A stretch of DNA of 64,000 nt. Origin: Faucicola sp902506215. GTDB lineage: Bacteria; Pseudomonadota; Gammaproteobacteria; Pseudomonadales; Moraxellaceae. The stretch is taken from the NCBI GenBank assembly GCA_016888885.1, contig CP069437.1:744001-808000 (forward strand). Reading direction: 5' to 3'. Positions 26,400 to 35,374 of this stretch are shown piece after piece (within the stretch, counting starts at the first letter, position 1; the number at the start of each line of letters is the position of its first letter). Below the pieces are notes generated by a model, which was not told the origin of the DNA, made no database searches, and worked only from the letters and a program-made list of their open reading frames with translations. Position numbers and translations under genes: made by a program.

Positions 26400-27251
26400 A
26401 TGACCACCATGACAACGCCGTTTTCTTTTGAGTTTTTCCCCACCAAGACCGATGACGGTCAAACCAAATTATTGGCAACCTTTGATGAATTAAATGCTTT
26501 AAAACCGCAATATTTTAGCGTGACTTATGGCGCAGGTGGGTCAACCCGTGAGCGTACCTTAGGCATTGTTAAGGCACTGAGTGAAAAAAGTGACACGCCT
26601 ATTACCCCGCATTTATCCTGTATTGGCGATGATAAAGCCAAAATTGGCGAGTTATTGGATTATTATAAATCGTTAGGCATTAATCGCTTGGTGGCGCTGC
26701 GCGGTGATTTGCCATCAGGTATGGTAGGTCTTGGCGAGCTGCCGTTTGCTGTCGATTTGGTTAAATACATACGCGAGCATAGCGGTGATTATTTTCGTAT
26801 CAAAGTCGCTGCATATCCAGAAATGCACCCGCAAGCCAAAAGCTTTGAGGCCGATATCCAAAACTTGCTCAATAAATACCACGCTGGCGCGACTGAAGCG
26901 ATTACCCAGTTTTTCTACAACGCTGACAGCTATCTATATCTGCGTGATGCCCTTGCCAAAAAAGGGGTGACACAAGATGAGTTCCCGATCATCGCAGGCA
27001 TTATGCCCATCACCAATGCGTCAAATTTGATTCGATTTGCCGATGGCTGTGGGGCAGATATTCCACGTTTTATCCGCAAACAGCTTGCCGACTATGGCGA
27101 TGACAAAAAAGCCATTCGTCAATTTGGGTTTGAAGTGGTGGTCAATCTATGTGAGCGTTTGATTGCCGAAGGCGTACCGTCAATGCATTTTTACAGCATG
27201 AACCAAGTCAGCCCAAATAAACAATTGATTGAAGCGCTTGGATTGGTTTAA
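26400..27251 (+). CDS. metF: Methylenetetrahydrofolate reductase
   Basis: FAD enzyme that makes 5-methyl-THF for methionine synthase. The N-terminal FSFEFFPTKTDDGQTKL contains the catalytic Glu of the EFFP motif. LVALRGDLPSG, VAAYPEMHPQA and ITQFFYNADSYL are other family blocks, followed by IPRFIRKQL. The start is set at ATG 26400, which gives 283 residues; the frame extends to 26367 without support. It lies in the same orientation as ahcY but after a terminator, so it probably has its own promoter in the 95-bp gap. Confidence 0.93.
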   Translation: MTTMTTPFSFEFFPTKTDDGQTKLLATFDELNALKPQYFSVTYGAGGSTRERTLGIVKALSEKSDTPITPHLSCIGDDKAKIGELLDYYKSLGINRLVALRGDLPSGMVGLGELPFAVDLVKYIREHSGDYFRIKVAAYPEMHPQAKSFEADIQNLLNKYHAGATEAITQFFYNADSYLYLRDALAKKGVTQDEFPIIAGIMPITNASNLIRFADGCGADIPRFIRKQLADYGDDKKAIRQFGFEVVVNLCERLIAEGVPSMHFYSMNQVSPNKQLIEALGLV

Positions 27252-27477
27252 TTGGGGATAGACCTTACCCACTATCTGACAGCAAAAAAAAATGAGCATG
27301 ACGATGTTAAACTGTCTGCTCGACATCGTAAAATTGGGGCATCGCAAAATAACGCTTATCTTAAACAATTTATCTGGAACAGTTTATCTTGAGCAGTTAC
27401 TGTTCGATAAAATTTTATAGTGCCATTGCCCTGATGGTCAGATGCTTACCCAATTATGCTTACCTAGTTAAATGTCG

Positions 27478-29181
27478 TTATGCATTAGATTTGCGCCAGT
27501 ATTTTAACTTTGAAGTGTGACCAATCCCCACATTAAAGGTGTTGGTAGGATCTAGCTTTCGATAAAAATTGGCTAATGCAGGCTTAGCAACATATAAATG
27601 ACCCACATTGTGTTCTGCGGGATATTCTGCCCTACGCTCGTCTAGCAGCTTCCACATCTGATGCTCAATATCCAGTGGATTAGTGCCTTTTTTGACAATG
27701 TAATCTTGGTGAAATACATGACAAAAAAAGTGCCCATAATATAATTTATGCAACATATGTTGTTCGAGATCTGCAGGGATTTTTTCTACCCATTCTCTAT
27801 CGTTACGTCGTAACGCAATATCCAATGCCACAATATCCTCAACCTCTGCTCGGTGGGTATCACGATATCGTATCGCCGCCCCAGCAACAGCAAAACGGTG
27901 TAAGAAAGCTTTGCGACCTTCTTCCTCCGTACAGGCAAAATACGAGCCAGTAGAATGAACGGCAAAATACTCATTTAAAAACTGCTGTGTCTGTTCTGCG
28001 CTTTGCTCATCTACTCGTAGAATCAAATGATGCTCAAAACGCTGATGAAACGCTAGCATGCGCCGCGGTAAATGACTGGGTAAGAAAAAAGTGATAGCTT
28101 GTAAAATTTGATCAGTCAACCCCCGTATTTTTATTTTCTCTAACCACCCATCAATGCGATCTTTGAGGGCTAATGCTCTGGGTATATTAACCGTGCCAAA
28201 ACGCTCAATAAACAAGAAAGTATCTTTGCCATACTTTGCACCAATACTAAAGGCATCACGATGAATATATTCCCCAGCAATCGGCAAGCTTGGTAGTGAT
28301 GTCAGCAAATAACGACGTATCGCCGTTAAGTCATCATGGTCATTTGAGCCGATATAAAAAACCTTACTCTCAACTTTTTCAAAGGTATCGAGTCGCACCG
28401 CAAACACACAGACTTTACCCGCTGAACCCGATGCTTCATATAATCTTGTCGGATCGGCATTAAATCTAGCCGGACTGTCTGCATCGACTTGTTTAACGTC
28501 ATGCGCATAACGATTGTCTGATGCCAGCTGGCTAGTTTGCGTGGTTATCTGACCCATTTCATAGTCTTGTTTTTGCAGTCTGGTGAGTATTTCTTCGGCG
28601 GTGTTGCCTAAATCAATACCTAGATGATTAATCAACTCTAATTCACCCGATTCATTGACACGGGCATACAACGCCATTTCAGTATAAGCAGGTCCACGAC
28701 GTACCAGCGCGCCGCCTGAGTTGTTGCACACCCCACCTAAAACTGAAGCGCCAATACATGATGACCCAATAACAGAATGCGGTTCACGATTATAAGGCTT
28801 TAAAGTACGCTCAAGATTATCCAAAGTTGCGCCAGGTAAACACACCACTTGTTTGCCATCTAAAATCACTTGGATACCTTGTAGACGCCGAGTACTCATA
28901 ATGATGACTGGACGATCATAGTCATCACCATAAGGTGTAGAGCCGCCTGTCAATCCTGTATTGGCAGCTTGCATAATTACCACACAATCTGCCTCAATAA
29001 TGGTTTGTAGTGCCTGCCATTGTTCAAGTAAAGTACCTGGACATACCACCGCCAACACTTTTCCCTCACCAAAACGCATGCCTTGTCGGTAATGACGGGT
29101 ATCTTGTTCATCGATGAGTACATGAGACTTCCCTACGATCTTCGTTAACTTATCGAGTGTCGGCTTATACTGTTTTAACAT
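27478..29181 (-). CDS. dld: D-lactate dehydrogenase, membrane-associated FAD enzyme
   Basis: Oxidises D-lactate to pyruvate and passes electrons to the quinone pool. The FAD-binding PCMH domain is clear at the N-terminus (VVIMQAANTGLTGGSTPYG, SVIGSSCIGASVLGGVCNNS GG segment). It is followed by a cap and C-terminal membrane-binding region (GHFFCHVFHQDYIVKKG, NVGHLYVAKP). The product is 567 residues, matching the E. coli Dld type. ATG 29181 is the first start. With lldPRD 2 kb upstream, the cell can use both lactate isomers. A short unrecognised ORF ends 27 bp before it. Confidence 0.94.
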   Translation of the reverse strand: MLKQYKPTLDKLTKIVGKSHVLIDEQDTRHYRQGMRFGEGKVLAVVCPGTLLEQWQALQTIIEADCVVIMQAANTGLTGGSTPYGDDYDRPVIIMSTRRLQGIQVILDGKQVVCLPGATLDNLERTLKPYNREPHSVIGSSCIGASVLGGVCNNSGGALVRRGPAYTEMALYARVNESGELELINHLGIDLGNTAEEILTRLQKQDYEMGQITTQTSQLASDNRYAHDVKQVDADSPARFNADPTRLYEASGSAGKVCVFAVRLDTFEKVESKVFYIGSNDHDDLTAIRRYLLTSLPSLPIAGEYIHRDAFSIGAKYGKDTFLFIERFGTVNIPRALALKDRIDGWLEKIKIRGLTDQILQAITFFLPSHLPRRMLAFHQRFEHHLILRVDEQSAEQTQQFLNEYFAVHSTGSYFACTEEEGRKAFLHRFAVAGAAIRYRDTHRAEVEDIVALDIALRRNDREWVEKIPADLEQHMLHKLYYGHFFCHVFHQDYIVKKGTNPLDIEHQMWKLLDERRAEYPAEHNVGHLYVAKPALANFYRKLDPTNTFNVGIGHTSKLKYWRKSNA

Positions 29182-29208
29182 GATAAATATCCTTATTGAT
29201 TAAATGGG

Positions 29209-29508
29209 TCATGAGGTTTTATTGACGATTGTATTGTATTGACTTGTTGATAGGTGAATCGTTTTGGTTTTATCAAAGATAGGATTGTGTTCGATAGTAG
29301 GGCTGCGCATGGCGTTAACATGGTCAAGTGTGCGTTTACCATCGGTGGCTCGATTGTAGATGCGGTTATCGTTGATTTGTGCTATTAGATTTTTTGCTAC
29401 CAGATTTTGTATTAGGTGAGGCTTGGCATCGTGGCTAAGTGGGTAGTTTACTTGGGTTACCCGTAAGTATTGGCAGTGGTCTAAGCGAGTGATGAGTTTT
29501 TGTTTCAT
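29209..29508 (-). CDS. Short ORF of unknown function upstream of dld
   Basis: A 99-residue reading frame on the dld strand, ATG 29508, ending 27 bp before the dld start. The protein is polar and basic (KQKLITRLDHCQYLRVTQVN, then NRATDGKRTLDHV) with no signal peptide or membrane segment. I do not recognise it. AGGG directly abuts the ATG, which is too close for a good ribosome site. It may be a real small gene, a decayed fragment or chance. Confidence 0.3.
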   Translation of the reverse strand: MKQKLITRLDHCQYLRVTQVNYPLSHDAKPHLIQNLVAKNLIAQINDNRIYNRATDGKRTLDHVNAMRSPTIEHNPIFDKTKTIHLSTSQYNTIVNKTS

Positions 29509-29576
29509 CCCTATATGCTACTATATTTTAATCAATTGACGCAAAAATTTATGCGCTTTGTATCAGCGCTCAATGT

Positions 29577-29603
29577 AAAAGGAGACTATTAAAGTCCCCT
29601 TTT
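29577..29603. terminator. Terminator-like hairpin after the Fe-alcohol dehydrogenase gene
   Basis: AAAAGGAGACT and AGTCCCCTTTT form an 11-bp stem with one A:C mismatch and loop ATTAA. It is followed by T7 on the plus strand and has T4 on the minus strand. It lies about 40 bp past the adh stop. Confidence 0.65.
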
Positions 29604-29640
29604 TTTACTGCTGTGAGTATGTTTTAGTTTGATGCTACAT

Positions 29641-30813
29641 TTACATGGCAGCGGCGAAGATTGCTACGACCTGTTCATGATTTGCCTTGCGTGGGTTGGT
29701 GAGCATACAAGCATCATTTTGGGCATTGGTTGCCATGATGGCAAGGTCTTCTTGTTTAACACCAAGCTCAGTAAGTCCCTTAGGAATACCTATCGATTGG
29801 GATAGCTCACGAATTGCATTGATGCCTGCTTTACCTGCTTCTTCTCGAGTCATGCCTTTGATATCAATGCCCATAAATTGTGCAATATCTGCATAACGCT
29901 CAGGTGTTGAAATCAGGTTAAATTCACAGACGTGCGGTAACAAAATCGCATTACAGACACCGTGTGGCAGATTGTAGAATCCACCTAACTGGTGCGCCAT
30001 CGCATGCACATAACCTAGCGAGGCATTATTAAACGCCATGCCTGCTAAGTATTGGGCGTAGCTCATAGCCTCACGCGCTTCAATGTTTTCGCCATTTGCT
30101 ACTGCTTGACGCAGCCATTGTTGAATCATTCGTATGGCTTTTTCAGCACAAGCATCTGTAATCGGATTTGCAGCAGTCGATACATACGCCTCTACCGCAT
30201 GGGTTAGCGCATCCATACCCGTTGCCGCAGTTAAAGATGCAGGTTTAGCAGTCATTAGTCGAGGGTCATTAATAGCAATGAGTGGTGTACAACGCCAATC
30301 TATAATCGCCATTTTGACGTGGGTATCGGTATTGGTGATAATACAAAAACGTGTCATCTCTGATGCTGTACCTGCCGTGGTATTGATAGCAATCAATGGT
30401 GTCATTGGCACTTTACTTTTATCAATACCTTCATAGTCACGGATATGACCACCGCCTGCCGTCACTAGACCAATCCCTTTTGCACAGTCATGTGACGAAC
30501 CGCCACCCAATGAGATGATAAAATCACAGCCGTTATCCTGATACGCTGTGACGCCATCGTGGACATTTTTGTCAGTTGGATTTGGCTCTGCGCCTGCAAA
30601 TACGTAGCTATCAATACCTTTTTCGCTTAAATGTTTAATGATAATGTCTGGAACACCTGCTTTGTTCAGCCCTTGGTCAGTTACAATTAGCGCTTTTTTA
30701 GCACCTAGGTCTTTGGCTTTCGAGCCCACTTCTTTGACACAGCCAGGTCCAAATAATGATACGCAGGGAATAAAAAAGCCACTGGTTTGATCGGAGATTT
30801 GCTTATAAGCCAT
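29641..30813 (-). CDS. Iron-containing alcohol dehydrogenase (group III)
   Basis: NAD-dependent metal alcohol dehydrogenase of the Fe-ADH family. The nucleotide-binding GGGSSHDCAKG and the metal ligand region are present, with histidines in LGYVHAMAHQLGGFYNLPHG and in the C-terminal NHEQ segment. Length is 390 residues, close to YiaY/AdhB-type enzymes. The start ATG 30813 has AAAGGA upstream. An aldehyde dehydrogenase gene with a GAF regulator lies 4.5 kb away, so oxidation of ethanol or a similar primary alcohol is likely. Substrate is inferred. Confidence 0.92.
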   Translation of the reverse strand: MAYKQISDQTSGFFIPCVSLFGPGCVKEVGSKAKDLGAKKALIVTDQGLNKAGVPDIIIKHLSEKGIDSYVFAGAEPNPTDKNVHDGVTAYQDNGCDFIISLGGGSSHDCAKGIGLVTAGGGHIRDYEGIDKSKVPMTPLIAINTTAGTASEMTRFCIITNTDTHVKMAIIDWRCTPLIAINDPRLMTAKPASLTAATGMDALTHAVEAYVSTAANPITDACAEKAIRMIQQWLRQAVANGENIEAREAMSYAQYLAGMAFNNASLGYVHAMAHQLGGFYNLPHGVCNAILLPHVCEFNLISTPERYADIAQFMGIDIKGMTREEAGKAGINAIRELSQSIGIPKGLTELGVKQEDLAIMATNAQNDACMLTNPRKANHEQVVAIFAAAM

Positions 30814-31210
30814 GATTAAATTCCTTTTAATCTTTTATGGTTAGGGTAAATAGTAATTTTATTCGTACGCCTAGTTTTTTGTCATCATTACAACTAGATA
30901 AGATGTACCAATATATTTTTATAAAATATATTCTTATAAAATCACTATGACTTGATTGTAGTTAAGTCATCCAATGCGCTCTACCTACTATTAACCTACC
31001 TTAGTCAAAAAGTTACTTTACTTGATGTATTTTGAAAAAATAAAGCACGTTACTTGCGCTATGTCCTTCATGGCTTATGCTATCAACCCCATACAGCAAG
31101 ACGCTGTATAGCTTTCATCACGCACTCTGACCGCAAAAGTCTTGAATCCCTGCTAACTTCAATACCAAGCTTTTTTGTATCCTTCCACACAACAAGTCAT
31201 ATTACTATCA
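30814..31210. other. AT-rich divergent spacer between Fe-ADH and lldPRD
   Basis: About 400 bp upstream of the first lldR-type operator. It must hold the Fe-ADH promoter (minus). No repeats or RNA structure recognised. A 63-codon ORF at 31054-31245 has no ribosome site and overlaps the operator, so I do not call it. Confidence 0.4.
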
Positions 31211-31229
31211 AAATTGGTATTACCAATTT
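31211..31229. promoter_or_regulatory. LldR-type operator O1
   Basis: Perfect 19-bp palindrome AAATTGGTATTACCAATTT. Its core TTGGTnnnACCAA is the motif bound by lactate-responsive FadR-type GntR regulators (LldR, PdhR). It lies 42 bp before the -35 of the predicted lldP promoter. Confidence 0.75.
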
Positions 31230-31270
31230 ACAAAAAACCTTATAAATATCACTATTTTTTCGAAATTTGA

Positions 31271-31299
31271 TTGAACTAAAGCGTAATTTTCTTTATTAT
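31271..31299 (+). promoter_or_regulatory. Predicted promoter of lldPRD
   Basis: TTGAAC (31271-31276) and TATTAT (31294-31299) with a 17-bp spacer, placed between the two operator palindromes. The start would be near 31306. Confidence 0.6.
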
Positions 31300-31327
31300 T
31301 TAACCAATTATTGATACTCAGACTATT

Positions 31328-31340
31328 TTGGTAATACCAA
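31328..31340. promoter_or_regulatory. LldR-type operator O2
   Basis: 13-bp palindrome TTGGTAATACCAA, centred 114 bp (about 11 helical turns) from the centre of O1 and just downstream of the predicted start. This two-site layout around the promoter matches the lldPRD looping model known in E. coli. Confidence 0.72.
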
Positions 31341-31359
31341 TTATTTCATGGAGGAAATG

Positions 31360-33063
31360 ATGCAACATTGGCAACAAATTTACGATCCCATGGGCAATAT
31401 TTGGCTTTCAAGTGCCATTGCCCTCATCCCAATTATCTTCTTTTTTCTAGCCTTGGCGGTATTTCGTTTAAAAGGTAGTGTCGCAGGCACCATTACCGTT
31501 GTTTTGGCGCTGCTTGTTGCCCTATTTTTATATCAAATGCCGGTGACGTTAGCGTTATCATCAGCGATTTATGGATTCTTCTACGGGCTTTGGCCTATCG
31601 CTTGGATTATTATCGGTGCGGTATTTTTATACAAAGTCACGGTAAAAACAGGGCAATTTGATATTATCCGTTCCAGCATTTTATCGCTCACCCAAGACCA
31701 ACGCTTACAGATGTTACTGGTCGGGTTTGCCTTTGGTACTTTTTTGGAAGGCGCAGCAGGTTTTGGTGCACCTGTGGCTATCACGGCAGCGTTATTGGTC
31801 GGATTAGGGTTTAAGCCTTTGTATGCCGCTGGACTTTGCCTAATCGTCAATACTGCCCCTGTTGCCTTTGGTGCGATGGGGATTCCTATCATCGTGGCAG
31901 GACAAGTATCTGGGGTAGAAACCCATGCCATTAGCCAAATGGTCGGACGTCAGTTGCCTTTTATTGTGCCGATTGTGTTAGTGTGGATTATGGCGATTAT
32001 GGACGGATGGCGAGGCGTTCGTGAAACCTTCCCAGCGATTGTGGTCGGTGGTGGGTCATTTGCTATTGCGCAGTTTTTGACCTCCAACTACATTGGACCT
32101 GAGTTGCCTGATATTACCGCTGCTATTGCCTCGTTAGTTAGTTTGACGTTGCTATTTAAAGTGTGGCAGCCCAAGCACATATTCCGTTTTGAAAATCAAG
32201 TCGATGGCAAAAATCAGATGGGTGATACCACAGGCGTATCAGCACCGTTGCCAACCACCCATTATTCGCCCGCTCAAATCATCAAAGCTTGGATGCCGTT
32301 TGCCATTTTGACAGCGATGGTGTCGTTGTGGAGTATTAAGCCGTTTAAAGATTTGTTTGTTAAAGGCAAAGATGGTCACCCTGATGGGGCGTTGGTCGAT
32401 ATGGTGATGAGTATCAATGTGCCTTATTTGCACAATGCCGTACAAAAACTGCCCCCAGTCGTCACCAAAATTACCGACTATGCGGCCATTTATAAATTTG
32501 ATTGGTTCTCAGCAACAGGTACAGCCATCATGTTAGCGGCGATTATCTCCATCGTGATGCTAAAAATGCGTCCCAAACAAGCGTTATCGACGTTTGGCGA
32601 AACCATTAATGAGCTACGCACCCCGATTTATTCTATTGGTATGGTGTTGGCATTTGCGTTTATCGCCAATTATTCAGGGTTGTCTGCTACATTAGCGTTA
32701 GCATTGGCACACACAGGCAAAGCTTTTACCTTCTTTTCACCATTTTTGGGTTGGTTAGGGGTATTTTTGACAGGCTCAGACACGTCAGCCAATGCGTTGT
32801 TTGCTGCCCTTCAAGCCACCACCGCTCGGCAAATTGGTGTGCCTGAGGTGTTGTTAGTGGCAGCGAATACCTCGGGTGGGGTGACCGGTAAAATGATTTC
32901 CCCGCAATCCATTGCCATTGCCTGTGCCGCTACAGGTTTGGTCGGTAAAGAGTCGGACTTGTTCAGATTTACCGTCAAACATAGTATTATTTTTACCATT
33001 ATGATGGGCGTGCTCGTCACGCTACAAGCGTATGTCGTGCCTTGGATGATTCCACACGGATAA
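31360..33063 (+). CDS. lldP: L-lactate permease
   Basis: Proton-coupled lactate importer of the LctP family, with about 12-14 membrane segments. Conserved blocks are QQIYDPMGNIWLSS, FGTFLEGAAGFGAPVAITAA, TGSDTSANALFAALQ and NTSGGVTGKMISPQSIAIAC. I start at ATG 31360: GGAGG lies five bases upstream, and MQHWQQIYDP matches the family N-terminus. Two earlier in-frame ATGs (31348 and 31357) are before or too close to that site. 567 residues. It is the first gene of lldP-lldR-lldD, under the O1/O2 operators. Confidence 0.95.
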   Translation: MQHWQQIYDPMGNIWLSSAIALIPIIFFFLALAVFRLKGSVAGTITVVLALLVALFLYQMPVTLALSSAIYGFFYGLWPIAWIIIGAVFLYKVTVKTGQFDIIRSSILSLTQDQRLQMLLVGFAFGTFLEGAAGFGAPVAITAALLVGLGFKPLYAAGLCLIVNTAPVAFGAMGIPIIVAGQVSGVETHAISQMVGRQLPFIVPIVLVWIMAIMDGWRGVRETFPAIVVGGGSFAIAQFLTSNYIGPELPDITAAIASLVSLTLLFKVWQPKHIFRFENQVDGKNQMGDTTGVSAPLPTTHYSPAQIIKAWMPFAILTAMVSLWSIKPFKDLFVKGKDGHPDGALVDMVMSINVPYLHNAVQKLPPVVTKITDYAAIYKFDWFSATGTAIMLAAIISIVMLKMRPKQALSTFGETINELRTPIYSIGMVLAFAFIANYSGLSATLALALAHTGKAFTFFSPFLGWLGVFLTGSDTSANALFAALQATTARQIGVPEVLLVAANTSGGVTGKMISPQSIAIACAATGLVGKESDLFRFTVKHSIIFTIMMGVLVTLQAYVVPWMIPHG

Positions 33064-33076
33064 TGATGGGTAAGGT

Positions 33077-33850
33077 ATGAAGGTTGCAACGCAGGTTATT
33101 GAACAATTAATTTCGCTAATAGACCGTGAAGGGCTAAAAAATGGCGATAGATTACCTGCCGAGCGCCATTTGTGTGAGCGACTAGGCGTATCTCGTACCG
33201 CACTGCGTGAAGCGTTACAGCAGATGAATAGTGTCGGTATTACCGAAAGTCGTATTGGGTCGGGAACGTTTGTCAAAGATGTGCAAACTATCAAACAGCG
33301 CCAGCCCCTTGAGGCGCTGTCTGATAATCTGATATTACAAACCCTAACCCCGTTATTAGATGCCGATCCCCTGTATCGTCTAGATGTGCAAGAAGCAAGA
33401 ATTGTACTAGAAGGCGGTACAGCCTGGTACGCTGCCCAAAGAGCTACAAAACAAGATATTGAAAAAATCCGCTTTTACTACGAGCAGTTAGCAAACAGTC
33501 AAGCGCATGGCGATACCGAACAAGCCGCTATTGCCGATGCCAATTTTCATTTAGCGATTGCTGAAGCCTCCCAAAATGCGGTATTGTTGCAGATGATGAA
33601 AAATGTTTTTCACCTAATGAGACATAACGTGGTATTGGCTCGGCGAAAAATTTACACCGAGCATTATGGCTTTGAAACTTTACATACGCAGCATATGGCA
33701 ATGATGAATGCGATTATCGCGCGTGATAGTGAATTAGCTCGCAAAGCCGTGGGTGAGCATATTGAGTTTGTGATAAAACAGGTTGCCAAGATTGATGAGG
33801 CAACGGCTCGCAGACAGCGAGTTTCCCGGTTGGCCACTGATGTTTTTTAA
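33077..33850 (+). CDS. lldR: Lactate-responsive GntR/FadR-type regulator
   Basis: 257 residues with an N-terminal winged helix (DRLPAERHLCERLGVSRTAL followed by REALQQMNSVGI) and a C-terminal FCD ligand domain (LEGGTAWYAAQRAT, ADANFHLAIAEAS, HMAMMNAIIARD). This is the LldR layout, and the gene sits between lldP and lldD as in E. coli. It is expected to bind the two TTGGTnnnACCAA palindromes upstream of lldP and respond to lactate. ATG 33077 starts 14 bp after the lldP stop; GGG and TAAGG lie upstream. Confidence 0.9.
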   Translation: MKVATQVIEQLISLIDREGLKNGDRLPAERHLCERLGVSRTALREALQQMNSVGITESRIGSGTFVKDVQTIKQRQPLEALSDNLILQTLTPLLDADPLYRLDVQEARIVLEGGTAWYAAQRATKQDIEKIRFYYEQLANSQAHGDTEQAAIADANFHLAIAEASQNAVLLQMMKNVFHLMRHNVVLARRKIYTEHYGFETLHTQHMAMMNAIIARDSELARKAVGEHIEFVIKQVAKIDEATARRQRVSRLATDVF

Positions 33851-33960
33851 TACTAGTGCCTGTTAATTCAGGCGCATTTTATAAACGCATTTTAGTGTAA
33901 ACAGGTTTGAATGCACGTGGCTATTTCTACCATTAATAACATAGTTAAGATAGGGATATT

Positions 33961-35109
33961 ATGATTATTTCTTCTGCCAATGATTACCGAGAAGCGGCGC
34001 GCCGTCGTTTACCCCCTTTTTTATTCCACTACATTGATGGTGGCGCGTATGCAGAATACACCCTAAAACGTAATGTTGAAGATTTATCGAGTATTGCCTT
34101 ACGTCAGCGGGTACTAAAAGACATGACGCAGCTTGATTTATCCACTGAGATTTTTGGTGAACAGCTGTCTTTACCTGTGGCGCTCTCTCCAGTGGGTTTG
34201 ACGGGTATGTATGCTCGCCGTGGTGAAGTCCAAGCAGCCATGGCTGCCGATAAAAAAGGCATTCCATTTACCATGTCAACGGTATCAGTCTGCCCTATCG
34301 AAGAAGTCACCCCAAAAATCAATCGCCCTATGTGGTTTCAGCTGTATGTGTTGCGTGACCGTAAGTTTATGCAAAATGTGCTAGAGCGCGCCAAAGCGGC
34401 AGGCTGCTCAACGCTGGTGTTTACCGTCGATATGCCTGTCCCAGGGGCGAGATATCGCGATGCACACTCTGGCATGAGCGGACCCAATGCTGCCATGCGT
34501 CGCTATCTACAAGCCTTCACCCATCCGCACTGGGCAATAGACGTGGGATTGCTAGGAAGACCGCATGACTTGGGTAATGTTTCTAAATATCTTGGTAAAG
34601 CGATTGGCTTGGAAGATTATATCGGTTGGCTGGGTAATAACTTTGATCCCTCGATTTCTTGGAAAGACTTAGAATGGATTCGTGATTTTTGGGATGGCGC
34701 TATGGTCATCAAAGGTATTCTTGACCCGCAAGACGCCAAAGATGCGGTACGTTTTGGCGCTGATGGTATCGTGGTTTCCAATCATGGTGGGCGTCAGCTT
34801 GATGGGGTGATGTCAACCGCCACTGCCCTACCCAAAATTGCCGATGCTGTTAAAGGTGATATCAAAATCTTGGTCGATTCGGGTATCCGTAATGGCTTAG
34901 ACGTAGTGAGAATGCTGGCATTGGGAGCGGATTTATGTATGTTAGGACGTGCATTTATCTATGCGTTAGCCGCCGACGGTGAGGCTGGGGTAACCAATTT
35001 ACTCAACTTGATAGACAAAGAAATGCGCGTGGCAATGACATTGACCAGTGTAAACCGAATTCAAGATATCAATCGAGACTGTTTGGTAGATTTTAGCAGC
35101 TTGACTTGA
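33961..35109 (+). CDS. lldD: L-lactate dehydrogenase (FMN, quinone-linked)
   Basis: Oxidises L-lactate to pyruvate at the membrane. Alpha-hydroxyacid oxidase signatures are present: the N-terminal DYREAARRRLPPFLFHYIDG, SPVGLTGMYARRGE, MWFQLYVLRDR, and the FMN/active-site segment VSNHGGRQLDG with its catalytic His. 382 residues, the usual length. It is the last gene of lldPRD, 110 bp after lldR. Confidence 0.95.
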   Translation: MIISSANDYREAARRRLPPFLFHYIDGGAYAEYTLKRNVEDLSSIALRQRVLKDMTQLDLSTEIFGEQLSLPVALSPVGLTGMYARRGEVQAAMAADKKGIPFTMSTVSVCPIEEVTPKINRPMWFQLYVLRDRKFMQNVLERAKAAGCSTLVFTVDMPVPGARYRDAHSGMSGPNAAMRRYLQAFTHPHWAIDVGLLGRPHDLGNVSKYLGKAIGLEDYIGWLGNNFDPSISWKDLEWIRDFWDGAMVIKGILDPQDAKDAVRFGADGIVVSNHGGRQLDGVMSTATALPKIADAVKGDIKILVDSGIRNGLDVVRMLALGADLCMLGRAFIYALAADGEAGVTNLLNLIDKEMRVAMTLTSVNRIQDINRDCLVDFSSLT

Positions 35110-35324
35110 TAGACTGACAGTAAATAGTCAACCTTAGCGTCTCTATGGGATTTTTTTATTTTGGTAAATGCTAAGATTTTATGGCTAAACTATAATTTTT
35201 TTAAACTAAGTGCGCCACTAAGTGCAATGAATTTATCAACTTCATGGCGCAATAACCGCTTATTGTCAGTAGTCGATTGAGCGATGGTGAATGAATTTAA
35301 TATTGATATTTTTTATTTTCGATA

Positions 35325-35352
35325 AAAAAACCGCTCTCATAGAGCGGTTTTT
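35325..35352. terminator. Bidirectional terminator between lldD and aldehyde dehydrogenase
   Basis: AAAAACCGCTCT / AGAGCGGTTTTT stem with a very short loop (CAT). A and T runs on both sides serve the two convergent genes. Confidence 0.92.
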
Positions 35353-35374
35353 GTTGTTTATGACCTATCAAATT

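Noticed and set aside
27252..27477. Terminator candidate between metF and dld (CGATGT / ACATCG)
   Set aside because: The stem is only six pairs with a 15-base loop and is not followed by a T run, so I did not call it.
31054..31245. 63-codon ORF upstream of lldP
   Set aside because: It covers the first operator palindrome and has no ribosome site; composition is that of the spacer.
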